A DNA stretch of 64,000 bases. It comes from Neocallimastix lanati (nom. inval.). Lineage: Eukaryota > Neocallimastigomycota > Neocallimastigomycetes > Neocallimastigales > Neocallimastigaceae. Of the stretch, positions 28,016-43,900 are shown one piece after another. A program made the translations under genes and the position numbers. Location of the stretch: the NCBI GenBank assembly GCA_016946835.1, contig JACVTC010000244.1:10001-74000 (forward strand), written 5' to 3'. Below the pieces are notes generated by a model. It had not been told where the DNA came from and searched no databases. It was given only the letters and a program-made list of their open reading frames with translations. Numbering within the stretch: position 1 is the first letter of the stretch; every line of letters begins with the position of its first letter.

Positions 28016-28832
28016 ATTTTTTTTATTAATTATTTTTTCATTAATTTATTAATATTTTCTATCCTAGAAAATAACCAAATAGAAGACCTACGTCTAATAA
28101 TTACAGGAAGGGTGTTTATTATTAGGATTATTTACATATAAAATTATATATAAGAATATAATAAAAAATATTAATATAATAAATAGTATCAACTATATAT
28201 ATTTAATTATAATATAATAGAAGTAATTATTAACTATTTCATTATAATATATAGAAGAATTATACATATTTAATATAAACTTTAAGATAAGTAAGAATAT
28301 TTAAGTTTTATATATAATAAGAGGTCTATTATATTATATATTATAAAAAAATTAATTATTTTTTTTAATATTATAATTAATAATATATATGTGAATATTA
28401 ATATGTAAATAAAAAATTATTTCAATAATTATAATTGACAAGATATAAATTTAATATTTAATAATTATTATTAGATATATGAATATGTTGCTACACATAT
28501 TTGTTTTATATCGATACTTATTTAATACTATAAGATTAATCATACACTTATTTTCCTTGTTACAATTATTATTAATCGTTATTTTTAATTAAATAAAAAT
28601 ATTATTAAATTTATAAAAAATATCTTTAAGATAGTTTACCAAGAAAATAAATTAAATAAAAATAAAACACAATTTTAATGTTTAATAATTTCAATATTAT
28701 TATTTATTCTTATAAATTTTATAATTATTATTATTTATAATTTTTTTATTCTAAATTTTGAAAAAATATAATTAATTTATAAAAATTATATATTTTATAA
28801 TCTATAATAAATATAATAAACAATTACCATCA

Positions 28833-28871
<39 letters not shown>

Positions 28872-30982
28872 TTTTATTAAGAACAGGATTATATTAATTA
28901 AAATTAATTTTTGGTAATAGTTCTTTTATTTAATGAAAAATTTTTCATAATTCTGTGAATAAATAATAAATACATCTATCTAATTAATGTAATATTTTTT
29001 ATAGATATAATTTCTTATAATTTACACATCACTAATGAAAGATCATTAGGAACGGAAAAATTATTTTAATCATTGAAAAATATACAAATATAGTTCATTT
29101 ATGTCAAAACTCATTTGAATAATTATTTATAAAATTTAAATAATAATAAAAAAAGATACTTCCTTTTCTTGATAAAACTTTATTATTTAAACAAGAAATT
29201 ATTCAATTAAATAAACTCTATAATTATGGTATTAACTATAACATTAAATAAATAAATATATATATAATATTTTATATATTTAATTATACAATTATCTAAA
29301 AAAAATAACATGATACATAAAAGTAATAAATGATAAAAAACTTGTTTAAACTATTTATTTTTAAAAAAATTAATATCATTTAAACTATTGTAAACTATTT
29401 ACTATTAAAAAAATTAATATCATTTAAACTATTGTAACAATTGAATTTTTTAGTATTCAAATTTTCTTTTATGTAAATTTATTAATATATATAAATTTTA
29501 ATTAAAATAATCTATAAAATTACATTTTAATTAGATTATTTTCATTCTAATTCATAGAATTAGCTATTTTATTTTAATTATTTTTTTTAAATAATAATTT
29601 TTTATTTATTTAATTATTATTTTTTATTTTTATTTGTATGCATTGAATAAAATTTATTTAATTATAAGCTGTTAAAAATTTATTCATAATATATATTTTA
29701 AACAAAAAATATATATATATTTCAAATATTTAAATTTATATATATATATTTTTATTTTTAATTTTATATAATATTATATTACTATTATTAATTACCATTA
29801 TTAATTATTATCATTAATTATTATTATTGTTATTATCATTTGTTAATTTTTATGATTATTATATTTTTTATTATTATTAAAAGTGTTTGGATTAAATTGT
29901 TTTAGAAATCTATTATAAATTAAACAAAATTAATTATATTACATTTCTAAAATATTTGTAAATATAATTTATTTAAAAATAAATAACATATCTGTAATTA
30001 AATTAGAATTAGAGTAAATTTTGAAATCCCATAAAAATTTATAAATATTTACATATATATTTTTCATCAAATATTATTATATACAATAGTAAAATAATTG
30101 CCAATTTTTTTTATTTAAATTAAATATTAATACAATAAGAAAATAATTTATACCTATATAATTAAATTATTTATTATATATATAATTTTTATAAAACTAT
30201 TAATAATAAATGTTAATTTATAATTTATTTTTTATGTTTTTTTGTACTACTCAAAACCAAAATAAAATTTATATATTTAAAAAAAAAATTTCTATAACTT
30301 TTAAATTCTTTAGGAAATATTTCTAGAATATACAAAAGAATAACTGATTTAATAGTGATTATTAATAAATTATTAATTATTATTAATGAAGAATTCATTG
30401 ATTAATAATTTTATAAAAATACTAAATATATTAAATGGAAAATAAAATAAAATAAAAAAATAAAAATAAATAAAAATAAAAATAAATAAAAATAAAAATA
30501 AAATAAAAATAAAAAAAAAAAATTTTTTTTTTAAAAAAAATTATATCAAAACAAAACAAACAGACATATAAATAAATAAATAAATAAATAAATAATAAAT
30601 AAATAAATGAATAAATGAATAAATAAAAATTAGATTTATAACTTTAAAAATTCTATTATAATATCAAAAATTTTATATTTTTTTTATATAAAAAGTTAAA
30701 TATTTATTAAAAAGATTGATATTTATTACTTTTAAAATTTGAAAAAATATTTTTCTTTTAAATATTTAATTTATTATTAAAAATTTCTTTTTATGTTATA
30801 TTTTGTTTTGTTATATATATATTTATATTTTTATTTTCGATATATTAAATTTTTGTAAATTATATGTTCATTAATATTTTTTTACATTTAAATTTTAAAT
30901 AAAATTTTATTTTTATTTTTAATAAAATAAAAACATTATATATAAATTATAGATTAACTAATTTATCATAAATTTTAAAATA
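28016..30982. other. Long AT-rich intergenic region upstream of the dynein gene
   Basis: No gene is recognised and there are no coding frames of note. Contents: the right arm of the inverted repeat (28439-28520); a T run of about 32 nt at 28837-28869; a direct tandem duplication of about 46 bp around 29350-29440 containing TTAATATCATTTAAACTATTGTAA; and A/T-only repeats of AAATA and AAAT type at 30440-30625. The promoter of the dynein gene should lie at its right end, but no motif stands out. Confidence 0.6.
28439..28520 (-). repeat. Right arm of distant inverted repeat
   Basis: The reverse complement matches 7629-7706 with around ten differences by eye. No coding potential. Confidence 0.6.
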
Positions 30983-31785
30983 ATGAATTCTGAAAATGAA
31001 TTATATAATGATTCATTGATTGAGGAGTCATCGCTTTCGGAAGATGAATTAGATGATGATATATTAACGTTAGATCCATTATATAGGGAAGTTAATAAAA
31101 GTTTTGATACTGTAAAGGTAATAACATAAAAATTTAAAATACAAAATAAAAATATGAATAGAAAACTTATATAAATAATTATTTTATTATAATATAAAGA
31201 GAAGTGTGAATTATAGAAATGTACTATATCAAGTAGATAGTATTCCAGGTATTAATATTTAGTAAATAATAATATAAATAAATATACTAATTTAGATAAT
31301 AACAATATTATTATTGGAATTAATAACTGTTTAATTAAAGAAAAGAAGAAAGATAAAATATTAGATAAAGAAAATTCCGAGGAACAGGTATATATATAGA
31401 ATATATATTACATATATAATTAATATAATATTTAGGAAAATTTAAATTAATTATATTGTGTATTACTACATATAAATCAAAAAATAAATGATTAAAAATA
31501 CTTAATATCATAATAATAGGTTAAAGAGGTTTATGATCACTCTCAGTATCCACCATTATTAAAATATTTTTCAAGAACGAAAGCAGCTCCTTTTAAAGAA
31601 GATCAATATCAGAGATCTACATCTGATTCTATTGCTAATAATTATAGCCCGACGGCTGCTAATTTAGATATTAAACATTTATTACCCATGAATGATGTTA
31701 TAAGAGGAAATGTTAAGAAAAAAAAATTAAACCATAATAATGAGTAAAATTTTAATATATTGAAATATAATATACATATATATAT

Positions 31786-31848
<63 letters not shown>

Positions 31849-31870
31849 GTACAATTAATATAATTAATTA

Positions 31871-31905
<35 letters not shown>

Positions 31906-34900
31906 ATTAGTAAAATTAATAATAATAATAATTAATATAAATATTAAAAAGGAAAATAAATGAATCTGAAATTAAAATAATTAATAGTGAAACTAAATTG
32001 AACGAGAGTAGACCATTAACACCATTAACGAGAATGAATATAACACAACCACTATCGTTGTTACCCGAACCACTTTCTAAACCACCATCACCTCCTATTC
32101 TTGATCCATATGATCTTCCATCAGTAAATATGCAAAAGTTATTGACATCGGAAAATAGATATATGTACTATATTAGTGAAGGAATAGATGAAAAAGAAAT
32201 ATATCCACTTCAAGAATCAACTATTGAAAATATAACAAAATTAGTACCTGAAAATTATCTTAAACGCTCAAATCTTCAAAATAAAAAAACAGAAACGATA
32301 GAAGAAATAAATGAATATTATAATTCAGCAATAAAAAAAGCTATTCTTAATTATATATTATTAGATAATAATGAAAAAGAAAGATTAAATATAAAAAAGA
32401 CACCAAAAGTTTTTACTCCAAGAATATCCAGAGCACCGGTACCATGGCATGATAAATTAATTGAAATAAAAAATAAAATTAATGAAAATTTATTTGTAAC
32501 AAATCCAATTATGCTTGAAGTTGCAAAAATATTTGAAAGCTTTCAAAATTGTAAAATCGTAGATATGTCTGTTTTTAATATGTCAAATTTGCCAGTAACC
32601 ATTGAAGATTTCCAATCTATTTTAAAAACCCAATGTGCATCATTTAGGAATAAACTTTTAAATGAGTAAATTTTAAATATTCAAAATTTAGTTTATTATT
32701 AAAAAAATCTTAATGATTTTTTTTTAAAATTATCTTTGTTTTTTTATAATTATTTTTTTTTATTATTCATAAAATTTATTAATTAATAGGTGGATACCTA
32801 CTGTTGCTAATAAATTTTATGAATCAAAGGATACATGGTATTCTATCGTAACATCATGCCCAGATCCAGAAGTTGGTTTCAAAAGATTAGATTCATTTTT
32901 TAAATCAGTATCAACATTAATGGGAAATCAGTTATGGAAAATAGCAGAAGCTTCAATAACAGAATATGAGAATTTCTTTTCTCAATTTGCTAATGCTCAA
33001 TCAGATACATCATTATTTTCAATTAAACTAAGTATCGTTGATACTCAAATTAGATTTGATCCACCTTTTCTAGAAGTTGAATCAACAATTATTAATATTT
33101 TAGAAGAAATAGTTAAAACTGTAAGGGGTATACCAAGAATTGAAAGAAAATTATTCACTTCATTAAGTAGTTTACCTCTTAATTTATTTTCAATAAGTAT
33201 GAATGATGATAGAATTAATGGTGGAAAGTATTTAAGAAAAATTATAGCAAAAAATACAGTTTTTCCTCAAAAGCATTTAATGTCATATGATAAATATAAA
33301 CCATTAATTACAAATAGAGCAGATAAAAAAATTGATGAATTTTTAAAGAATAAACATTCACTTGAAGATTTTGAAGATGTTAGTATTAATTAATAATATA
33401 AAAATACATTATAAAATTTAATTTTTTGTTTTTCAAATTAATGCTTTATTTATATACATTAAATAATAAATAATAAATATATTTTATTAATAATTTATAT
33501 AGGAAATTAATAAACTATTAGATATTGTATCAAAGATTAATAATAGTTCATCTATTGTTAGATTTAGTATGATTTATTTGAATTGCGAAAATTTAAAGAG
33601 TAAATTAATTGATAAATCTAAAGCATTAATTCAAAAATTGGTTTTTCAAATAAATAAATTAAATACAAAAACTTGTCAAAGGTAATATTACTAAAAAAAG
33701 ATGAAATTCATATAATTGTAATAAAAAATGAAAATATTTAAATTAAAATTTTAAATTATGTATATACATATTAGTATTTGTGAAAGATATGAAAAAATAT
33801 CTGCTAAAGCAATGAAGTTACCAAATGATACTGAAGAAATTGTTGAATCAATAAAATATGTTGAAAATGCAAAGACAGTTGATGTTGTTGAATTGAAAGA
33901 AGAAATAAATAATAGTGTAAAAACATTATTCTTTTTATTGAAATATTCATTTTTAACAGAAGAAGAAATAAAATTGAATGGTATAACATTTACATGGCCT
34001 CAAAGAATTATGCCAATATTTGAATTAAGTAAAAAGAGAACAAATCAAAAGAAAATAAAAGCACAGGAAGATTTAAAATTAAAAATTACTCAAACTACAG
34101 AGGAATTGGATACTATATTTGAACAAATAGCCAAATTCCAGGATTTTGGTATTATGGCTGAAATTAATGAATATTTAAAGCAAATAAAAGAAATAGAAGA
34201 AAGATTAGAAAAAATACATGAAACTATTTTACGTATTAACTTTGAAGAAGAATTATTTGAATTTGTGAGGTCTCCATTTAAGAAATATCAACAGATATTA
34301 GATAGAATTGATCCATATAAAAAATTATGGGAAACAGCTTATGAATTTCAAACAAAATATAGTACTTGGATGAATGGAAAATTTATTGATTTAAATGCTG
34401 AAGATGTTGAAAATGATGTGTTAACTATGTATAAAGCAATGATGAGATTGATAAAAGTATTTGATAATCTTGCCGTTCCAAGAAAAGTAGCCGAGAATAT
34501 TAGAAATAAATTAGAAAAATTTAAGGTTCATTTACCTTTATTAAATGCATTTAGAAACCCAGGTATGAAAAAGAGACATTGGGATCAAATTAGAGAAATT
34601 GTTGGATTTAATGTTGAACCCGATGAAAATATAACATTTACAAATATTATAGAACTTAATTTAAGCCAGTATCAGGGAAAATTTGATTTAATTAGCGAAG
34701 CTGCATCTAAGGAAGCTTCATTACAAAAGGCATTAGTTAAAATGAAGGAAGAATGGGTTGATTTGGAATTTACTTTAATTGATTATAAGGAAACTGGAAC
34801 AAAGATTTTATCTGCTCTAGATGATGTACAGACTATTTTGGATGACCAAATTGTTAAAATTCAAACTATTCATGGATCACCATTTGTTAAACCAATTGAA

Positions 34901-37900
34901 GATGAAGTTATTGATTGGGAAACAAAGGTTCAAACTATTCAAAATGTAATTGATGAATGGCTTCAAGTTCAAGCTACATGGCTTTACTTAGAACCTATTT
35001 TTACTTCAGAAGATATTATGGCACAAATGCCAATTGAAGGAAAAAAATTTAAGGCTGTTGATAAGACATGGAGAGATACAATGACAAAAACAAATGAAAA
35101 TAAAAAAATTATAGTTGTTGCAACAAAGGTTGAATTATTAAACACTTTAAAGGAATGTAATGAAACATTAGAAAATATTCAAAAAGGTTTGAATGATTAT
35201 TTAGAAAGAAAAAGATTGCTTTTCCCAAGATTCTTCTTCTTATCAAATGATGAATTATTAGAAATTCTTGGTGAAACAAAGGATCCATTAAGAGTTCAGC
35301 CACATTTAAAAAAATGCTTTGAAGGTATAGCAAGCTTAAAATTTCAAGATAATACAAAAATTGTTGCAATGTGTAGTAGTGAAAATGAAAGAGTTCGTTT
35401 AAAAGAAGTAATTGAGCCTGCTTTAGCAAGGGGTGCTGTTGAAAAATGGCTTCTTCAAGTAGAAAAAGTAATGCAAGCTAGTGTTCATGAACAAATTCAA
35501 AAATCAATTAAATCATATGAAGAAATACCTCGTGAAAAATGGGTCTTAGAATGGCCAGGTCAAGTAGTTTTATGTGTAAGTCAGATTTACTGGACAAGAG
35601 AAATTACAGAAACAATTATGCAAAAAGAAACAAATGGCTTAGAACATTATAGAGATAAATGTACTAAACAATTAGAAACTATTGTTGAACTTGTTAGGGG
35701 TGAATTACCATTAATGGCAAGAATTACACTATCAGCTTTAGTAGTTATTGATGTACATGCTAGAGATGTTGTTTCTGAATTGATTAAAGCAAAAGTGAGT
35801 TCAGTAGATGATTTTGAATGGCTTAGTCAATTACGTTATTATTGGGAACAAGAAGAAGTATTAGTAAGAATGATTAATGCAACATTAAATTATGGTTATG
35901 AATATTTAGGAAATAGTCCAAGATTGGTTATTACTCCTTTAACTGATAGATGTTATCGTACTTTAATTGGTGCATTAGATTTAAATTTAGGTGGGGCTCC
36001 TGAAGGTCCTGCTGGTACAGGTAAAACTGAAACAACAAAAGATCTTGCAAAGGCTATTGCAAAGCAATGTGTTGTATTTAACTGTTCGGATGGTCTTGAT
36101 TATATTGCAATGGGTAAATTCTTTAAAGGATTAGCATCTTCTGGTGCATGGGCATGTTTTGATGAATTTAATCGTATTGATCTTGAAGTATTATCTGTTG
36201 TTGCACAACAAATTTTAACAATACAACGTGCTATTGGTATGAATTTGGAACAATTTGTTTTTGAAGGAACAACAATTTCTTTAAATAAGTCTTGTTCTGT
36301 ATTTATTACAATGAATCCAGGTTATGCAGGCCGTAGTGAATTACCAGATAATCTTAAAGCATTATTCAGACCTGTAGCGATGATGGTACCAAATTATGCT
36401 TTAATTGCTGAAATTTCATTATACTCCTTTGGATTTGTTGAGGCTAGAACTTTAGCGAAAAAAATTGTTACCACATATCGTTTATGTTCTGAACAATTAT
36501 CATCCCAGGATCATTATGATTATGGTATGCGTGCTGTAAAATCTGTTTTAACTGCTGCAGGTAATTTAAAATTAAAGTATCCAAGAGAAAATGAACATGT
36601 CATTATGCTTAGATCAATTAATGATATTAATAAACCAAAATTTATTAGTCAAGATATTCCTCTTTTTGAATCAATTACAACGGATCTATTCCCAGGAATA
36701 GAATTACCAGATCCTGATTATAAGAATATAACAGATGCTATTAAAAGTGTTATGAAAGATTTTAATTTGCAACCAGTACCAAAACATATTGAAAAAGTAA
36801 TTCAAATTTATGAAATGATGCGTATTAGACATGGTTATATGATTGTTGGAGAACCATGGTCTGGTAAAACAATGGCATATAGAGTGTTAGCAGAAGCATT
36901 AAATAAAATGGCCGAAGCTAAGTTAAATGAAGAGCGAGTTCAATTCACTGTGATTAATCCAAAATCTATTACTATGGGTCAATTATATGGTCAATTTGAT
37001 ATTGTTACTCATGAATGGACTGATGGTGTTATTGCACATGCTTTTCATAAATACACTGCGTCAACATCGCCAGATAGAAAATGGATCATATTTGATGGGC
37101 CCGTTGATGCTATTTGGATTGAAAATATGAATACTGTACTGGATGATAATAAGAAACTTTGTTTAACTAGTGGTGAAATTATGAAAATGTCACCAACCAT
37201 GAGTATTATGTTTGAAGTTAAAGATCTTGCTGTTGCGTCTCCTGCTACTGTAAGTCGTTGTGGTATGATTTACATGGAGGAAGAATTAATCGGCTGGAGA
37301 CCAATATTTATATCTTGGCTAAATACAATTCCAAACTTAAGTGAAGAAAATAATAAATTGATTACTACATTATTTGATTGGGTGGTTCCTCCTTGTTTAC
37401 AATTTGTTACTGAAAATTGTAGAGAAATAGTAGATATTCCAAAATATAATAAAATAAATAGTTTAATTAATATATATGATTCTCATCTTGACTTCTTAAA
37501 GGATGAAAATTCAAAAATAGCACCAAATATTGTTGAAATTTGGATTATATCATACTTTTTATTTTCATGTATATGGTCATTTGGTGGATCAATTAATGAA
37601 GAAGGAAGAGAGGAATATGATAAATTCTTTAGAGATGTTATTGAAGGAAATTTAAAAGAATATCCAATTCCTGATGATCTAAAAATTAATAAAATGATTC
37701 CAAGAAATGGATCTATTTATGAATATATGTTTGAACCAGAAGTAAGTTAATTAATATTATTTTATAATATATTATAAGTAAAAAAAATTAAATTAAATTA
37801 TAAATTAATTTTGTTAATAATTATTAATAAAGAAACAAGTTTCTGGTGGAATGTGGAAATTATGGAGCGATTGCTTAGAAAGTTTTGAAATACAACCTAA

Positions 37901-40900
37901 TACCAAATTTAATGATATTATTGTTCCAACTATTGATACACAAAGATATACATATTTATTAGATACTTTAATTTTACATGGAAAACAAATTTTGTTTGTT
38001 GGACAAACAGGTACTGGTAAAACATCATACATTAATAGAAAGTTATTACATGGTTTACCAGAAAATTATCAACCAGTAATGATTAATTTCTCTTCACAGA
38101 CAACTCCAAATCAAACACAAATGATCATTTTAGGAAAATTAGATAGAAGAAAGAGAGGCATTTATGGTCCTCCAGTAGGTCAAAAATCTGTTATATTTAT
38201 TGATGATCTTAATATGCCTGCAAGAGATAGATACGGTGCACAAGGTCCTATTGAATTATTAAGAATGTGGAATGATCATAAATATTGGTATGATTTAAAG
38301 GATATGTCTGTTATGAATATTGTTGATGTTCAATTTATTTCTGCTATGGGTCCTACTGGTGGTGGTCGTAATCCAATTACTCCAAGATATCTTCGTCACT
38401 TTAATGTTATTGGAATATCAACCTTTGAAGAAAAAACCTTAAAAACAATTTTCCAAACTATTGTAGATTGGCATTTTACATCAAATAATTTTAAAACTGG
38501 TGTTCTTGCAATTAAAAATAATATTGTAAATGCGACATTAGAAATTTATCAGAAAGCAATTGAAAATTTGTTGCCAACACCAACAAAATCACATTACACT
38601 TTCAATCTTCGTGATTTTTCAAGAGTTATTCAAGGCATTTTACTTTCAAATTCAGATAGGTATCAAGAACCAGAAAAAATTATTAGATTATGGACTCATG
38701 AAGCATATAGAGTATTTTATGATAGATTAATTGATGATGAAGGAAGAGATTGGTTCCATGGAGTAATAAGAGATTTAGTTTCGAGATGTTTTGGTCAAAA
38801 ATTTGATAATGTTTTTGGTCATTTAACTGGTAAAAATAATAGAGCAGTGGAAAATGATGATATGAGAAGTTTAATGTTTGGTGATTATGTAATTAAAAAT
38901 TCAACAGAAAAAATTTACGATGAAGTTACAAATATTGAAGATGTTACTGAAATTTTGAAAGAAAAATTAGATGAATATAATTCATTCAGTAATGCTCCTA
39001 TGAATTTAGTATTATTCAGATTTGCAATAGAACATATTTCAAGAATTGCACGTATTCTGTTACAGCCTTCAGGACATGCATTATTAGTTGGTTTAGGCGG
39101 TGATGGTAGACAAAGTTTATCAAAATTAGCTGCTTTTATGGCTGATTATTTCTTATTCCAAGCTATGATTACAAAAACGTATGGACATGATGAATGGAGG
39201 GAAGATTTGAAAAAATTATTAATTAAAGCTGGAGGTGAAGGTAAAAAGTGTTTATTTTTGTTCAGTGATTCTCAAGTTAAGGAGGAATCATTTTTAGAAG
39301 ATATTAATAATTTATTAAATACTAGTGAAGTTCCTAATATTTTCCCAGCTGATGAAAAGGCTGCGGTATGTGAGCAAGTTAGAAATGAAATGACAAAAAT
39401 TAATCCTAAATTTAGTGCAAATCAAAATACATTATATAACATTTTTATAAGTAGATGTAAAGAAAACCTTCATATTAATTTATGTATGAGTCCTATTGGT
39501 GATGCTTTTCGTAATAGACTTAGAATGTTCCCTTCTCTCGTTAATTGTTGTACTATTGATTGGTTCCAAACTTGGCCTGAAGATGCATTAGATATGGTTG
39601 CAAACAAATTTTTAGAGGATATTGATTTTGGTAATGATAGAGAAAGTATTGTACATTTATGCAAAGAAATTCATATAGGCTCACAAGAGTTATCTACAAA
39701 GTTATTCAATATATTAAGAAGACATACATATGTTACACCAACTTCATATTTAGAATTAATTAAAACATATAAACGACTTTTAACAATGAAAAGAACAGAA
39801 ATATCTAATATTAAAAATAGATACGATGTTGGTTTAGGACAATTAGCACAAGCTGCCGAACAAATTAGCATTATGCAAACTAATCTTAATGATCTGAAAC
39901 CTCAATTAATTAAAACATCCAAAGAAACTGATGAGATGTTAGTTGTTGTTCAAAGAGAATCAGCTGAAGTAGAAAAAAAGAAATCTGTAGTCCAAAAAGA
40001 TGAAGAAATTGCTAATAAAAAAGCATCTGAAGCTAAAGCAATCAAGGATGAATGTGAAGGTGAGTTAGCTGTTGCATTACCAGCTCTTGAGGCTGCTTTA
40101 GAAGCACTTGATACATTGAAACCTGCTGATATTACTTTAGTAAAATCTATGAAAAATCCTCCAAGTGCAGTTAAATTAGTTATGGAAGCTATTTGTATCA
40201 TGAAGGATATAAAACCTGCTAGAATTAAGGATCCAACTGGTAGTGGTAAAATGATTGAAGATTATTGGGGACCTGCATTAAAGATGCTTGGTGATCCTCA
40301 CTTCCTTTCTTCACTTAAATCATATGATAAAGATAATATTCCTCCAAGAATTATTCAAAAAATTAGAACAACACATATACCAAATCCTGATTTTGATCCT
40401 AATGTTGTAAAGAATTCCTCATCAGCCGCAGAAGGTTTATGTAAGTGGGTTATTGCTATTGAAAAATATGAAACTGTAAGAAAAGTTGTTGCACCAAAGC
40501 AAGAAGCATTGGCTAAAGCAGAAGCGGAATTAGCTATTGAAATGGAAAAACTTAATTCTAAGAGAGCAGAATTAAAAGAAGTTGAAGACAAAATGGCATT
40601 ATTACAAAGTCAATATGATGAAAATATACAAAAAAAGACAGATTTACAAAATTTAATTGAAAAGAATACAAATATGCTTATTCGTGCTGAGAAACTTATT
40701 GGTGGTTTAGGTGGTGAAACTACAAGATGGACAGAAGCTTCAGAAAAGTATGGTATATTATATGGTACAATTACAGGAGATGCATTATTAGCATCTGCTA
40801 TGGTATCTTATTTAGGTGCATTTACATCTGCTTTTAGGCAAGAAGCTGTTAGTGACTGGAATAAAAAAATCAATGATAAAAATATTAAATGTACTGAGAA

Positions 40901-43900
40901 TTTCACACTTGAAAATACATTAGGTGATCCTATTCAAATCCGTTCATGGATTCTTTCAGGATTACCAAATGATACATTTTCTAAAGATAACGGTATTATT
41001 TCATTTAATACAATAAGATGGCCGTTATTTATTGATCCGCAAGGACAAGCAAGTAAATGGATTAAAAATTTGGAAAAGAAAAATAATTTATCAGTTATTA
41101 AATTATCCGATACTGATTTTATTAGAAATTTGGAAAATGCTATTCAGTTTGGTACTCCAGTATTAATTGAAAATGTTGGTGAAGAATTGGATTCGGTATT
41201 AGAACCACTTTTAGTTAAACAATTATTTAAATCTAGTGGTGTATTATGTATAAAAATTGGAGATGATATTGTAGAATATTCTAACGACTTTAAATTGTAT
41301 ATAACAACAAAATTAAGAAATCCACATTATAAGCCAGAAATATTTACTAAAGTTACTGTATTGAACTTTATGATTACTCCAGATGGTTTGGAAGATCAAC
41401 TATTAGGTATTGTTGCTGCAAAAGAAAGACCTGATCTTGAAGAAGAAAGAAATAAATTAATTGTAACATCAGCTGAAAATTCGAAACAATTAAAAGAGTT
41501 AGAAGATAAAATTTTAGAACTTATATCATCTTTTGAAGGTAATATTTTAGAAGATGAATCAGCTGTTAATGTTTTATCATCTTCAAAAGCTTTATCTGAT
41601 GAGATTGCAGAAAAACAAAAAATTGCACAACAAACTGAGAGAGAAATTGAAATTACTCGTACTGGATATCGTCCAATAGCAGTTCATTCATCAATTCTAT
41701 TTTTCGTTATTGCTGAATTAGCTAATGTAATTTAAATTAATACAAAATTAATTATTAGTTGATTTTATTAATAATATATATATACATTATTTTTATATAT
41801 TTTTTTATTAGATTGAACCTATGTATCAGTATTCTTTAGTATGGTTTATTAATCTCTTTTTACAATCAATTGAAGAAAGTGAAAAATCAACAGATATCGA
41901 AGTTAGAATTAATAATTTAAAGAATTACTTCACATATTCATTATATTGTAATGTATGTAGATCATTATTCAAAAAAGATAAATTACTTCTTTCCTTTTTA
42001 CTCTGTACAGGTTTAATGAAAAGTAAATCTGAAATAGATCCAGATGAATGGTCATTCCTTTTAACTGGTGGCTTAACATTAGATAATGAAACATTACCTA
42101 ATCCTGCTTCAGAATGGCTTACTAATAAAGCATGGAATGATATTACAAAACTATCAAAACTTCAAATTTTTGAAAAATTTGCAGATGATTTTTCGGTAAT
42201 AATAATATATATTAATATTTTATATTATAAATTTATATTAAATTAAATTTTATGTTTATATAGAAACATGTTGATGAATGGAAAGTAATTTATGATAGTT
42301 CTGAACCATATAAAGAAATACTTCCCGGTGATTGGGAAAAGCATTTAACTATATTTCAAAAATTACTCATATATAAATGCTTAAGACCTGACAAACTTGT
42401 TCCTGCTATTTTGGAATTTGTTAAAGTGAAAATGGGACAAAAATTTGTTGAACCACCACAGTTTGATCTTGCGGCTAGTTTCCAAGATTCAAATTGTTGT
42501 TCTCCACTTATCTTCATCTTATCACCTGGTGTAGATCCAATGTCAAGGTACTATTAATAATAATAAAAAAATTATATATATAATATATCAAAATAAGAAT
42601 GTAAAAACTAAATTTTTAAAATGAACTTTTATTAAAAAAAATAGTCTTCTTCGTTTTGCCGAAAGTAAAGGTATTACTGGTCAAAAATTAACGAGCATAT
42701 CATTAGGTCAAGGTCAAGGACCAATTGCTAGTCAAATGATAAAAACAGGAACAAAGAATGGATCATGGATTGTACTCCAAAACTGTCATTTAGCAGTTAG
42801 TTGGCTTCCAACTCTAGAAAAAATATGTGAAGAATTAACCGTAGATAATACTAACAAAAACTTTAGATTATATTTAACCTCATATCCATGTGAAAAATTC
42901 CCTGTTACGATTCTTCAAAATGGTATTAAAATGACAAACGAACCACCAAATGGATTAAAAGCAAACCTTTTACGTTCATACACCAGTGATCCAATATCTG
43001 ATAGTTCATTCTTTAAAGGTGTTAAAAAGGAAGCTGAGGAAGTATGGGAAAAATTCTTGTTCGGATTAGTATTTTTCCATGCTATTGTTCAAGAACGTAG
43101 AAACTTTGGACCTCTTGGATGGAATATTCCATATGAATTTAATGAATCTGATTTGAAGATTAGTGTAAGACAATTACATAAATTCTTAAATGTGTATGAT
43201 GAAATTCCTCTTAAAGCTCTTCGTTATTTAACTGGTGAATGTAATTATGGTGGGCGTGTTACTGATGACCATGATAGACGATGTTTAATGAGTATTCTTT
43301 CAGTATATTACAATATGGATATTTTGAAAGATGGATTTAAATTATCAGATAGTGGAATTTATACAATTCCAACTAAAGGTACTTACGAAAGTTATTTAGA
43401 GCATATCAAACAATTTCCAATTATACAACATCCTGAAGTATTTGGCTTACATGAAAATGCAAATATTACAAAAGATATTAGTGAAACTAACCTTCTTATT
43501 GATTCTGTTTTAATGACACAAGCCAGATCATCATCTTCTAGTTCGGGTACTTCATCAGATGATATATGCTATACTTGTGCAACTGAAATTCTTGAAAAAT
43601 TACCTGAAAATTATGATATAAAATCAGCTATGAAAAAGTTCCCAGTTGTTTATTCAGAAAGTATGAATACTATTTTAATTCAAGAACTTGTAAGATTTAA
43701 TAAACTTCTTGATGTTATTAGATCAAGTTTACAAAATATATTAAAAGCAATTAAAGGTTTAGTAGTTATGTCATCAGAATTAGAATTAGTATATAATAGT
43801 TTACTAACAGGAAAAATTCCTGAAATGTGGAGTGCAAGTAGTTATCCATCACTCAAACCATTGGTAATATAATAATAGAACTATATAAAAATTATATTAA

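Noticed and set aside
39950-40591. Minus-strand frames opposite the dynein stalk
   Set aside because: They are shadows of the coiled-coil coding sequence; the plus strand has unambiguous dynein motifs.
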